A stretch of 29,672 bases of DNA from Hondaea fermentalgiana (taxonomy: Eukaryota > Sar > Bigyra > Thraustochytrida > Thraustochytriidae). Of the stretch, positions 1 through 7,629 are shown piece after piece (position 1 is the stretch's first letter; each line of letters starts with the position of its first letter). The notes beneath the pieces are model-generated. The model did not search any database and was not told the origin of the DNA. It was given only the letters and a program-made list of their open reading frames with translations. The position numbers and the translations under genes are program-made. The DNA lies in assembly GCA_014084085.1 (NCBI GenBank), contig NPFB01000146.1:1-29672 (forward strand). Reading direction: 5' to 3'.

Positions 1-53
1 CCAACTAAGTATTGAAAATACTTTCATGCTACCTGGCATGCCGCCTCAATAAA
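1..53 (-). repeat. Partial copy of trnE-like gene (direct repeat, copy 1)
   Basis: These 53 bases are identical to 393-445, an offset of 392 bases. They hold the 5' part of the trnE-like gene (acceptor 5' strand, D-arm, anticodon arm); the T-arm and 3' acceptor strand would lie before the first base of the window. The copies diverge just after base 53. The window therefore starts inside a repeat, perhaps where an assembly broke. Confidence 0.85.
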
Positions 54-372
54 TTAAGCAAAATGAAGGGCTGACGTAAAAACCGGCTATCAGCCCTTCT
101 AATAGGGGACCAGCCAGAAAGTTTTAGCCAAAACCGTGGTTTTATAAAACCCTTTAGAAATATCTCTATACAAATATAAAACCTAACCTAAGAAACACCT
201 AAATCTCAAATGAAACCTTCCCTACAAGACTTGGATTGTTTACTATTTTATCATACTAAGGAACTTTAGGTTCCTTAGGTGTTAAATAGTAAGCGGCAAA
301 TCTGCGATCGAAATCTAAAATGCAGAGTTTTTAACGCTTACAAACACCCAATAAATACTAAACAGAAAACCA
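54..372. other. Structured non-coding region, candidate control region
   Basis: No gene is seen here on either strand. It holds several inverted repeats: a perfect 10-bp stem (65-74 with 90-99), nested stems at 121-126/145-150 and 130-135/138-143, a 9-bp stem (256-264 with 270-278) inside an outer 7-bp stem (242-248 with 284-290), and a 7-bp stem (289-295 with 335-341) enclosing a 5-bp stem (301-305 with 322-326). Together with the unassigned DNA at the right end it is the only sizeable non-coding stretch, so it is the natural place for replication or transcription signals. That role is inferred; no promoter was recognised. Confidence 0.5.
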
Positions 373-439
373 AAAGGCGGGTTGGAATCGAACCAACTAA
401 GTATTGAAAATACTTTCATGCTACCTGGCATGCCGCCTC
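373..439 (-). tRNA. tRNA-Glu(UUC)-like gene with an unusual fold
   Basis: The minus strand folds as a tRNA: a 7-bp acceptor (GAGGCGG with CCGCCTT), a D-arm ATGC-CAGGTA-GCAT with a short loop, an anticodon arm AAGTA-TTTTCAA-TACTT (anticodon UUC) and a T-arm GTTGG-TTCGATT-CCAAC. The variable loop is only about one base and one linker base is missing, so the molecule is short at 66 bases. A more regular tRNA-Glu lies at 17168-17239. This copy may be a duplicate, a degenerate relic or a processing signal. A partial second copy sits at 1-53. Confidence 0.5.
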
Positions 440-445
440 AATAAA
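393..445 (-). repeat. Direct repeat, copy 2 (matches 1-53)
   Basis: A 53-base perfect repeat of 1-53 that overlaps most of the trnE-like gene. The 392 bases between the starts of the two copies may be a tandem repeat unit cut by the window edge; this is inference. Confidence 0.85.
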
Positions 446-518
446 GGAAAGCTTTTAGCTAAGTTTTCTAAAAAAGTGTATTTTAAAATAAATAACGCAA
501 GAAATCTTGCTTATAAAC

Positions 519-572
519 GAGATACTAAGGACTTGAACCTTAATTTAGCTAGAAAGCTACACATCATACCTC
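519..572 (-). other. tRNA-like element lacking a D-arm, downstream of atp8
   Basis: The minus strand has a 7-bp acceptor-like stem (GAGGTAT with GTATCTC, two wobble pairs) and a perfect T-arm (TAAGG-TTCAAGT-CCTTA). Only 23 bases lie between them, holding one hairpin TAGCT-TTCT-AGCTA. There is no D-arm. If the hairpin is an anticodon arm, its loop contains UCU, which would read AGA (Arg), but the loop is the wrong size for a normal tRNA. It lies 12 bases past the atp8 stop. Two similar elements at 19521-19567 and 26570-26605 suggest a processing signal or a decayed tRNA. Confidence 0.55.
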
Positions 573-584
573 AAAACCTTAGGC

Positions 585-971
585 TTATTTCAGTTTTTTA
601 AAGAAAAGTAGTTGTTCAAGTGAATAAACAAGACCACTAACATAAGAACTATTAAAAGAAAAGTTAGCTCCGACGGTTTTACCTGTAGAAGAAGCCCAAG
701 AAGACACATCTGAAAAAGATTTTTGAACCAAAGAGTAGCTAGAATTACAAGACTTACCAAAAAAAGAATCATAAAGCGCGGATACCGCGGTAGCTTCATT
801 TTCCAATGAAACCAAAGATAGGTTAATAGATTGTGAGCGTTTTACACGAAGCTTCAAAGTTTGAACGATTAGGGGAACTACAGTATTAAATGAAATAAAA
901 TAAAATAGCCAAAAAAAACATAGAAGCCAAAAAATTTGTGAAAGAAATGTAGTAATATCAAGTTGAGGCAT
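585..971 (-). CDS. atp8: ATP synthase F0 subunit 8
   Basis: This small hydrophobic subunit belongs to the peripheral stalk of mitochondrial F1F0 ATP synthase in the inner membrane. The 128-residue product starts MPQLD, the usual Atp8 opening, followed by one membrane segment at about residues 10-35 rich in Phe and Trp. A polar, Ser-rich tail follows and is the least conserved part of the family. The ATG at 971 is chosen because the codon before it is only a TTG and the MPQLD start is typical. The gene ends with TAA and has no internal TTA. It is the last protein gene in transcription order, after trnK and before a tRNA-like element. Confidence 0.88.
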   Translation of the reverse strand: MPQLDITTFLSQIFWLLCFFWLFYFISFNTVVPLIVQTLKLRVKRSQSINLSLVSLENEATAVSALYDSFFGKSCNSSYSLVQKSFSDVSSWASSTGKTVGANFSFNSSYVSGLVYSLEQLLFFKKLK

Positions 972-984
972 CAAAAAGATAATA

Positions 985-1056
985 TGGGTGCAGAGGGAAT
1001 TGAACCCCCGGCAAAAGACTTAAAAGGACTCTGCTCTACCTCTGAGCTATGCACCC
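985..1056 (-). tRNA. trnK(uuu): tRNA-Lys(UUU)
   Basis: A full cloverleaf with acceptor GGGTGCA/TGCACCC, D-stem GCTC/GAGC, anticodon loop CTTTTAA and T-loop TTCAATT. The anticodon stem has one T-T mismatch. Discriminator A. It separates nad5 from atp8. Confidence 0.93.
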
Positions 1057-1070
1057 AAAAGATTTTATAA

Positions 1071-3041
1071 TAAAATCAAAAAACAAAAAAAGATAAGAAA
1101 GAAAACAGGAGACAGATTAAAAAATAGAAAACAAAAACTAGCAAAAATGAACAAAAGAATAGCAAACATATAATGAAATAGATGCCCACTGCTTAGCAAA
1201 GTAATTTTACTAAAATTGTAAGACATTGCTTGCGCAAGCCCATATGGACCTATAATTTCCAAGACCCCTCTATCTAGAATTTGATACGAAGTTTTAAATG
1301 AAAATTGCAAACCAGCTTGCCCAAAAAACTCACTATAAAATTTATCAAAAAACCATTTTTTATTTAGAAAAAGATACAAAAATCGAAAAGAAGGGCTCAA
1401 TTTAATCATTGCCAAATCCTTACTAAAATATTTAAACATTACATACGAGCTAACAAGGCCTAGAAGCGCTATAATAGAAGGAAATAGTTTAATAGAAGTG
1501 GGCAAAAACTCACCATAATAAGTGTATTGATGAAGAGGAGCAGTAAAAATAGATAGACTAAAAAAAGAACTTCCTACTCCAATAAACAAATCTTTAAAAA
1601 AATAACCAAAGAATACACTACCAAAAACCAAAACAAATAGAGGAAATGCTATAAGAAAAGGTGACTCATGCACGTTCTCAAACCTTTTCTTAAACCCATT
1701 GACAGGGGCCAGAAAAGTAAGATATAGCAAACGTATAGAGTAGAAAGAGGTACAGAAAGCTGCCAAACTACCCAAAATAAATGCGAAGTGCCCTACGTTA
1801 GAAAAAGAACCATATGCAGTTTCCAAAATGACATCTTTTGAGTAAAAACCAGACAAAAATGGAAATCCTGCCAGGGCAATAGATCCAATTATCATGCAAC
1901 TATAAGTAAAAGGAAGCAATTTAACTAGCCCACCTATTTTTCGCATATCTTGCTCATCTCCTATTGCATGAATAACAGAACCGGCACATAGAAAAAGAAG
2001 AGCTTTAAAAAAAGCATGATTAGCCAAATGAAAAACACCAACATGATATGAAGATACGCCACAAGCAAACACCATGTAACCTAGTTGAGAACAAGTAGAA
2101 TAAGCAATAACTTTTTTTAGGTCATTTTGCAAAAGACCTGTAGTAGCTGCAAAAAATGCGGTAGCTGCACCGAAGATAGTAATAATACTCAAAGCAACAC
2201 TAGAGTATTCAATCAGTGGAGAACTACGAGCAAGCAAAAAAACACCAGCAGTAACCATAGTAGCTGCATGAATCAAAGCTGAAACAGGAGTAGGACCTTC
2301 CATAGCATCCGGCAACCACGTATGCAAGCCGAGCTGTGCAGACTTACCTACAGCACCAATAAATAGAAGAATACTAATAGCAGTAATAGAATCAACAGTG
2401 AAAAAAAACAAATAAAACGAGTTATTCAAAAGAAAAGGAGCGCTAGCAAAAACGGTAGCGTAATCAACAGAACCTACTAGAAAATACAAAGAGAAGATAC
2501 CTATAGCAAGACCATAATCCCCGATTCTGTTCATAAACATAGCTTTAATAGCCGCTTTATTAGCTTGAATTCTAGTAAACCAGAAATTAATCAAAAGAAA
2601 ACTACATAGACCTACACCTTCCCAGCCTACGAATATTTGAATAAAATTGTCAGCTGTTACCAAAATAAGTATAAAAAAAGTAAACAGCGAAAGATAACTT
2701 ATAAATCGAGGCAAATGAGGGTCTAGTTCTATATAAGAACTAGAATAGAGGTGTACCAAAAAAGAAACAGAACAAACTACAATCAACATAGTTACTGTCA
2801 AACTGTCAAAAAGAAATCCCCAATTAATAGAAAAAGTGCCTACTTCTATCCAAGGAAACAAAACGAAATGTGAACACCCCGCCGAAAAAATAGTAGAAAA
2901 GAACAAAACCCAAGAAAACAAGCAGGAAATAAAAACGGAAGAAGTACTTACAATGACGGCACCGTGGCGCCCAATGAATCTTCCGCAAAATCCTGCTAGG
3001 GTAGCTCCTAGCAAAGGTATAAAAATAATAGAAAAAAACAT
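1071..3041 (-). CDS. nad5: NADH dehydrogenase subunit 5
   Basis: Nad5 is the distal proton-pumping subunit of complex I in the inner membrane, related to Mrp antiporters. The 656-residue product has about fifteen membrane helices and the conserved helix-7/8 region with HTWLPDAMEGPTPVSA and the lysine/histidine-rich helix that follows. The first 70 residues (FCGRFIGRHG) and the C-terminal lateral helix are present. The start is ATG at 3041; an upstream TTG lies inside trnS. The gene ends TTA-TTA-TAA, so under TTA-as-stop it closes at 1071. I checked every in-frame position for TTA and found none before that, while the other two frames contain dozens. It lies between trnS(UGA) and trnK. Confidence 0.97.
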
Positions 3042-3055
3042 ATGCTTAAACAAGT

Positions 3056-3141
3056 CGGGCAAAGCAGGATTCGAACCTGCGAAGAATAAAATTCTTACCA
3101 GTTTTCAAGACTGGGACCTTCAACCACTCAGACATTTGCCC
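3056..3141 (-). tRNA. trnS(uga): tRNA-Ser(UGA)
   Basis: A class II tRNA with acceptor GGGCAAA/TTTGCCC, anticodon stem CCAGT/ACTGG, loop CTTGAAA, a long variable arm and T-loop TTCGAAT. Discriminator G. It lies 10 bases past the rps11 stop. Confidence 0.95.
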
Positions 3142-3151
3142 AAAAACTGTA

Positions 3152-3487
3152 TAAAAGGCGTCTTTCTTTTTTCCGCCTACAGCCATTAAATGCTATAGAA
3201 GGACTATAATAACAGTTTATCACAGGGTACGTAGAAAAAGCTTTTACAATAAAAAACTTCCCTTTACCTATACCAGAAAAGAAAATAACTACAGGTTTTT
3301 CTTTTACATGCATTTTCAAAAAATCAACGATATGAGCACCTATTGAAAGCAAAGCTATGGAAGAGTTTTTTTTAAAACTACCTCTAATCTTAGACATACC
3401 AGAAGACGCTTTATAAAGCATTTTATTGTCTTTATAAATTGCAGCATGTGTATTATTAAAAGAGCTGTGAATATAAAGTTTAACCAT
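3152..3487 (-). CDS. rps11: Mitochondrial ribosomal protein S11
   Basis: S11 binds the platform of the small ribosomal subunit near the E-site. The 111-residue product shows the family pattern: an N-terminal HSSFNNT box, the SSGMSKIRGS segment, a central GIGKGKF and the C-terminal NGCRRKKERR, which matches the usual NGCRPKKRRRV ending. The first stop is a TTA right after that motif. With the standard code the frame would continue 8 codons beyond it into trnS, with residues unlike any S11. ATG start at 3487, two bases after the rps13 stop. It is the last gene of the rpl14-rpl5-rps13-rps11 run, a remnant of the bacterial spc/alpha operons. Confidence 0.93.
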
Positions 3488-3489
3488 TT

Positions 3490-3843
3490 TTATCTTTTTT
3501 TCGCAGTTTTTGCATTTGTTTTAGTTCTTTGACCGTTAGCGGGCAACCCTTTTAGGTAACGAGACCCTTTATAACTTTTTATTTTAATTTCATTTTCTTT
3601 TTTGAGAGAAATCTGTGAAGTAAGCGCATTACCTATCAAATGAGAGTCGCTTAGATTAATCTCTACCCAGGTTAGAATAGCATTAAATTGAGAGAAAGTT
3701 AGTATAAAACAAGGGGTGTGAGGCAAGATACCACAAGAATTACAAATACGGTTACCTAGAGAAACATTAATACCCTTAAATTGGCAAAGAGCATGCAAAA
3801 TGGAGACATTACTTTTTATAACACCCTTTTTAAATTGAATCAT
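3490..3843 (-). CDS. rps13: Mitochondrial ribosomal protein S13
   Basis: S13 sits in the head of the small subunit and contacts the P-site tRNA and the large subunit. The 117-residue product ends in the signature GLPANGQRTKTNAKTAKKR-type tail, almost identical to bacterial S13, and keeps the N-terminal helix-turn region with LGNRICNSCGI. The ATG at 3843 lies inside the end of rpl5 (14-base overlap). The stop is TAA and no internal TTA is present. Its place between rpl5 and rps11 follows ancestral order. Confidence 0.95.
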   Translation of the reverse strand: MIQFKKGVIKSNVSILHALCQFKGINVSLGNRICNSCGILPHTPCFILTFSQFNAILTWVEINLSDSHLIGNALTSQISLKKENEIKIKSYKGSRYLKGLPANGQRTKTNAKTAKKR

Positions 3844-4375
3844 TTGAATAATTTATTTGAAAACTTGAAAGAAAAAAAGATGATGAAAGTTTATTAGTTG
3901 AAAAACTCAACAAATCAAAACAAAACGATTTTTTAGCCAAAGCTCTAAAAAAAACACTCTCATTTTCGAGTGTGTAATGACTGATACACGGGAAACTCCA
4001 AAGCAGGTTCGCCAAAGCAGAATGTTCTGACTTTTTCACTAGAGTATACCCGGAGTTTGCATTTAGAATATAAGAAATAAAATTATTCTCCAAAAATAGA
4101 AGCAAACCTCCAAAAGAAAAAGGGGTAATAAAAGAAACTATTTGCTTTTTTCTAATACCAAATTGTGAAATATCTTTACGAGAGAAACGAGTGGATGGAG
4201 CTCTTCCAGCGACAAACTCTATACCTACCCAGGCAATGCCTAGCTCATTTTTGCTAAATTTATCTGTAGAAAGGTGTAGCTGTCCTTTAACAGCAAAAGA
4301 TTTTTGCTGAGTAGCTGTAAAAAGATCTTTCTTAACTACTCTAGAATAGTAACGCTTAAATTTTGAGAAAAACAT
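3830..4375 (-). CDS. rpl5: Mitochondrial ribosomal protein L5
   Basis: L5 binds the central protuberance region of the large subunit; this genome shows no 5S rRNA gene, its usual partner. The 181-residue product has the N-terminal YYSRVVKKDL box and a central VAGRAPSTRFSRKDISQFGIRK region that matches the L5 block ITGQKPxxTRAKKSIAxFKLR. The C-terminal third is divergent and Ser-rich. Its ATG overlaps the rpl14 stop as TAATG. It ends with TAA 14 bases inside rps13. Assigned on the core motif plus position directly after rpl14. Confidence 0.88.
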   Translation of the reverse strand: MFFSKFKRYYSRVVKKDLFTATQQKSFAVKGQLHLSTDKFSKNELGIAWVGIEFVAGRAPSTRFSRKDISQFGIRKKQIVSFITPFSFGGLLLFLENNFISYILNANSGYTLVKKSEHSALANLLWSFPCISHYTLENESVFFRALAKKSFCFDLLSFSTNKLSSSFFLSSFQINYSNDSI

Positions 4376-4779
4376 TAAAAATAAAAGTCAAATATATTGT
4401 ATGCTTTATAAAAGCCTTTTTGTTTAATAAGAAAAGAAACAGCTCCTTGAGAACGCGAACCAAAAAATGTTTGATTTTTTTTAAAAGTTTTAGCGTCAAA
4501 AAGAGTGCAAGTGTTTGAGAAATGTTTTATATAAAAACCGGTAGGGTATATATTTATAGATACTTCCTTTTTAGAGTTCAAAAAAAGGCCAGAAACAAGC
4601 TGCCCTTTTTTGAATTTTTTTGTTTTCGTTTTTTGATTTTTCACAGAACAAACTACTCCAACAAAAAGCGACCCTACAGTTCCCATAGAAGAATACTTTT
4701 TCTTTTTAACTTGAATACATCTAACAGAGTGTACCCCGGAATTATCAACAATATCCAAAACTATTTGAGGCGTTAGCAT
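4375..4779 (-). CDS. rpl14: Mitochondrial ribosomal protein L14
   Basis: L14 lies at the subunit interface of the large subunit and forms bridges to the 12S/16S side. The 134-residue product opens MLTPQIVLDIVDNSG, matching the L14 start (ADNSGAK), followed by the RCIQV strand, a lysine-rich loop, and FGSRSQGAVSF, which stands for the usual FGP-A/E region. The ATG at 4779 is chosen because longer frames run into trnL. The TAA stop overlaps the rpl5 ATG by one base (TAATG). Confidence 0.9.
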   Translation of the reverse strand: MLTPQIVLDIVDNSGVHSVRCIQVKKKKYSSMGTVGSLFVGVVCSVKNQKTKTKKFKKGQLVSGLFLNSKKEVSINIYPTGFYIKHFSNTCTLFDAKTFKKNQTFFGSRSQGAVSFLIKQKGFYKAYNIFDFYF

Positions 4780-4791
4780 TATAATAAAAAA

Positions 4792-4866
4792 TACTCCTAG
4801 CAGGATTTGAACCAGCAAAAAAATAGATTTTGAATCTACCGCGTCTACCAATTCCGCCATAGGAGC
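4792..4866 (-). tRNA. trnL(caa): tRNA-Leu(CAA), reads UUG only
   Basis: Acceptor GCTCCTA/TAGGAGT, D-arm GGCG...CGC with GGTAGA loop, anticodon stem GTAGA/TCTAT, loop TTCAAAA and T-loop TTCAAAT. The variable loop is short (about six T residues) for a leucine tRNA, and the T-stem has a T-T mismatch. With C at the wobble position it cannot read UUA. No tRNA-Leu(UAA) gene was found, which fits the use of TTA as stop. Confidence 0.9.
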
Positions 4867-4881
4867 GTACCCGTAAAAAGT

Positions 4882-5133
4882 TTAAAGACCTGAAAAAGAA
4901 AAAGCTTTTATAAATGACCTTAGTTGAATACGGGACAACTTAAACATTCTAAAAACCGCCCTACTTCTACCACTGATAGTACAACGATTGATAAGTTGGG
5001 ATTTCTTTTTTTTAGAAAATCCAAGAGTATTTTTGTTTTGTTGATATGAGTTTACAAACAAATCTGATTTTTTAGAAGAAACAATAAAATCGAACTGTTT
5101 TGTATATTTGTTTTTTTGAAGATTACTCTGCAT
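4882..5133 (-). CDS. rps14: Mitochondrial ribosomal protein S14
   Basis: S14 is a small protein of the 30S-type subunit head. The 83-residue product has a variable N-terminal half, with the conserved C-terminal half NRCTISGRSRAVFRMFKLSR, matching NRCxxTGRxRGxxRxFxLSR. The final LPGVxKASW segment of bacterial S14 is reduced to a short FSFSGL. No zinc-binding cysteines of the short S14 type are seen beyond the single Cys. ATG at 5133, TAA at 4882. It sits alone between trnA and trnL(CAA), upstream of rpl14 rather than after rpl5 as in bacteria. Confidence 0.9.
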   Translation of the reverse strand: MQSNLQKNKYTKQFDFIVSSKKSDLFVNSYQQNKNTLGFSKKKKSQLINRCTISGRSRAVFRMFKLSRIQLRSFIKAFSFSGL

Positions 5134-5144
5134 TATAGATAAAA

Positions 5145-5216
5145 TGGAAATGATTGGATTTGAACCAACAACATTTTGCTTGCAAAGCAAACGATCTACC
5201 ATTGATCTACATTCCC
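5145..5216 (-). tRNA. trnA(ugc): tRNA-Ala(UGC)
   Basis: Acceptor GGGAATG/CATTTCC, anticodon stem TTTGC/GCAAA, loop TTTGCAA and T-arm GTTGG/CCAAT. Discriminator A. It directly abuts trnL(UAG) with no spacer. Confidence 0.94.
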
Positions 5217-5298
5217 TACTGCTTGCAAGACTTGAACTTGCACTAATAAATTAAATGGAACCTAAATCCACCGTGTCTACCAATTCCACCAAAGCAGC
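5217..5298 (-). tRNA. trnL(uag): tRNA-Leu(UAG)
   Basis: A class II tRNA with acceptor GCTGCTT/AAGCAGT, D-arm with GGTAGA loop, anticodon stem GTGGA/TCCAT, loop TTTAGGT, a long variable arm and T-arm GCAAG/CTTGC. It reads the CUN box. Confidence 0.93.
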
Positions 5299-5317
5299 AA
5301 AGCTTATAATAAAGCTA

Positions 5318-5638
<321 letters not shown>

Positions 5639-5639
5639 A

Positions 5640-5712
5640 AAGCCAAAGTGGGGCTCGAACCCACAGTCTTTAGGTTTGCAACCTAACGCAATACCAATCT
5701 TGCTATTTGGCC
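5640..5712 (-). tRNA. trnC(gca): tRNA-Cys(GCA)
   Basis: Acceptor GGCCAAA/TTTGGCT, anticodon stem TTAGG/CCTAA, loop TTGCAAA and T-loop TTCGAGC. Discriminator U, the usual Cys identity base. Confidence 0.95.
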
Positions 5713-5735
5713 AAGGCTCTTTAGTAAATTTTACT

Positions 5736-6098
5736 TTACCAATCAAGAGCACCCACTTTCCATGCGTAAAAAAAACCTACAACAAGCTCTACAAAAAAAT
5801 CGATTATAACCCAAAAACTGAAAGCTCCCAAATGATTAATAGCCAATGACCAAGGGAACAAAAAGCTAGCTTCCAAATCAAAAATAAGGAACAAAATAGC
5901 TACAAGGTAAAACCGCACATCGAACTGATTACGCGCATCATCAAAAGGGTCAAATCCACACTCGTATGCCGAAACTTTTTCTGCGTAATTATTTTGAGAA
6001 GCTAGTACAAAAGAAGCCAAGAAAATAACTACAGACAAAAGAGCGGACACTACAAAGTAAATAAAGAGATGAGAAAACTCAAAAATCAGAAAAGACAT
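5736..6098 (-). CDS. nad3: NADH dehydrogenase subunit 3
   Basis: Nad3 is a small three-helix subunit at the junction of the membrane and peripheral arms of complex I. The 120-residue product carries the family signature [20 protein letters not shown] with the conserved loop cysteine (active/deactive switch) and [14 protein letters not shown] in the second helix. Length is typical. ATG at 6098, TAA at 5736. I read all codons: seven TTG leucines and no TTA. It is a single gene between trnD and trnC. Confidence 0.97.
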   Translation of the reverse strand: MSFLIFEFSHLFIYFVVSALLSVVIFLASFVLASQNNYAEKVSAYECGFDPFDDARNQFDVRFYLVAILFLIFDLEASFLFPWSLAINHLGAFSFWVIIDFFVELVVGFFYAWKVGALDW

Positions 6099-6109
6099 TT
6101 TTCAATTAA

Positions 6110-6183
6110 CGGAAGAAACGAGATTTGAACTCGCGACATTAAGCTCGACAAGCTTACGCTCTAACCAACTGAGCTATTCCTCC
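6110..6183 (-). tRNA. trnD(guc): tRNA-Asp(GUC)
   Basis: Acceptor GGAGGAA/TTCTTCC, D-stem GCTC/GAGC, anticodon stem TAAGC/GCTTA, loop TTGTCGA and T-arm GCGAG/CTCGT. Discriminator G, as usual for Asp. It lies 6 bases past the rps12 stop. Confidence 0.95.
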
Positions 6184-6189
6184 TTACGA

Positions 6190-6558
6190 TTACGCTTTTT
6201 GCGCACCGTACTTAGACCTAGCTGTTTTACGCTTTGCAACCCCAGAAGCATCTTTGACCCCACGAATTACTTTGTACCGTACGCCAGGCAAATCTTTAAC
6301 CCTTCCTCCTCGGATAAGAACAGATGAATGTTCCTGTAGATTATGACCTTCTCCGGGGATGTAGGCAATAATACTTCGTCGATTACTTAGGAGAATTTTA
6401 GCAACTTTACGAACTGCTGAGTTAGGCTTTTTAGGGGATGTAGTAAAAACCTTAATACAAACACCGCTTGCTTGAGGACACCCTTCAAGTGCGGGATTTT
6501 TTTTAGAAAAAACACGTGAAGTTGTTTTATTTTTAATTTTTTGTATAAGAGTTGACAT
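6190..6558 (-). CDS. rps12: Mitochondrial ribosomal protein S12
   Basis: S12 lies at the decoding centre of the small subunit and affects accuracy of codon reading. The 122-residue product has the full family pattern: [23 protein letters not shown], then [14 protein letters not shown] and the [10 protein letters not shown] loop, ending ARSKYG. The lysine of TSPKKPNSA that governs streptomycin response in bacteria is present. The ATG at 6558 overlaps the TTA stop of rps7 (TTATG). Stop TAA. The rps12-rps7 pairing is ancestral, but here rps7 comes first. Confidence 0.97.
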   Translation of the reverse strand: MSTLIQKIKNKTTSRVFSKKNPALEGCPQASGVCIKVFTTSPKKPNSAVRKVAKILLSNRRSIIAYIPGEGHNLQEHSSVLIRGGRVKDLPGVRYKVIRGVKDASGVAKRKTARSKYGAQKA

Positions 6559-6938
6559 AAACGATTTTTCTCTATCACACGATATTTTGACATCTTTTTA
6601 TTAAACACAACACCTTCTTTTCGCTGACTAGCTAGCATTTCTGTAAACAAAGTGTCAGAAAATGACTTGTTCTTTACAGGGTTTGACACCAAAGAAGTAA
6701 TTCCTTTTGAAAGTTTTTGATACCTACTCGAAGCTAGAATATTAAAATGCTTTGACGTAGCTCCTTTTTTAGTATCAACATGCAATGCAAGATTTTTAAT
6801 AGTGTCTGAAACCAGTGAGTTAAAATGCTCCCTGTTAGGCAAAAGAAAAAGCCTTTTTCGCAAATTAGCAACATTCTTTTTCGAAGCTATTTTATTACCC
6901 TTTTTTATAGATTTTGAAATAAAAGTATTATTCAGCAT
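6558..6938 (-). CDS. rps7: Mitochondrial ribosomal protein S7
   Basis: S7 nucleates assembly of the small-subunit head. The 126-residue product is divergent, but its end, [17 protein letters not shown] then [11 protein letters not shown], aligns with the bacterial S7 block [27 protein letters not shown]. The middle [14 protein letters not shown] and [15 protein letters not shown] also fit. It ends at a TTA that overlaps the rps12 ATG (TTATG). With the standard code it would run 57 codons into rps12, a tail holding five TTA codons, whereas the body has none. It is shorter than bacterial S7 at the C-terminus. Its ATG overlaps the nad6 stop. Confidence 0.82.
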
Positions 6939-7540
6939 AAATTACGTTTAAACAAAAACACCGCTTTTTTAGACCTTCTAGAAAGTTGCTGGAAAACACG
7001 CTGTTTTCTAAAAACCAAAGAAGGGGATTGTGAAACATTTCTATTTAGGGTTAGAACAATGGCGCCTACTATAGCCACAAGCAAAATGAACCCAGAGATA
7101 AGAAAAGGTACAAATGCATAACTATACAATACGTCGCCTATAAGCAAAACATTTTGAAAAGAATCCACAGAACTCGCCCACGAAAAGTAAAACAAATTTA
7201 GAAAGTTGCTAGTATTAAACGAATTAGTAAAAAAAAGAAAAAAAGAGCATACAAAAATGAAGCTAAACAAAAAGAAGCCTATATTAGGAGTAGGCTCTTT
7301 CAGAACAGGGACATTTAGTATCATTACAACGAAAAGAAAAAGAACCGCGATAGCTCCTACATAAATAATCAAAAGTAGGAAACCCAAAAACTCAAGCTCA
7401 AAAAGCAGAAGTATTGCAGCAGCATTACAGAAACCCAAAATCAAATAAAAAACCGAATAAACAGGGTTTGAAGATGTAACTACCAACAAACTAGAAACAA
7501 TTATAATAGAACAAAGGATATAAAAAAGAAAAGAAAGCAT
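6938..7540 (-). CDS. nad6: NADH dehydrogenase subunit 6
   Basis: Nad6 is a membrane-arm subunit of complex I with five helices and the pi-bulge helix 3. The 200-residue product has SSNPVYSVFYLILGF and the conserved ELEFLGFLLLIIYVGAIAVLFLF block that contains that helix. The last membrane helix is at about residues 140-165, followed by a basic tail. Start ATG at 7540; a GTG nine bases upstream is possible but not needed. Stop is TTA, overlapping the rps7 ATG as TTATG. It follows trnP. Confidence 0.95.
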
Positions 7541-7551
7541 ATTAAACACAA

Positions 7552-7625
7552 TCGGGGAGGTATGACTTGAACATACGACTTTTAGTTCCCAAAACTAACA
7601 CGCTAACCAACTGCGTTACACCCCG
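7552..7625 (-). tRNA. trnP(ugg): tRNA-Pro(UGG)
   Basis: Acceptor CGGGGTG/CTCCCCG with one T-T mismatch, D-stem ACGC/GCGT, anticodon stem TTAGT/ACTAA, loop TTTGGGA and T-arm GTATG/CATAC. Discriminator A. Confidence 0.93.
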
Positions 7626-7629
7626 AAAT

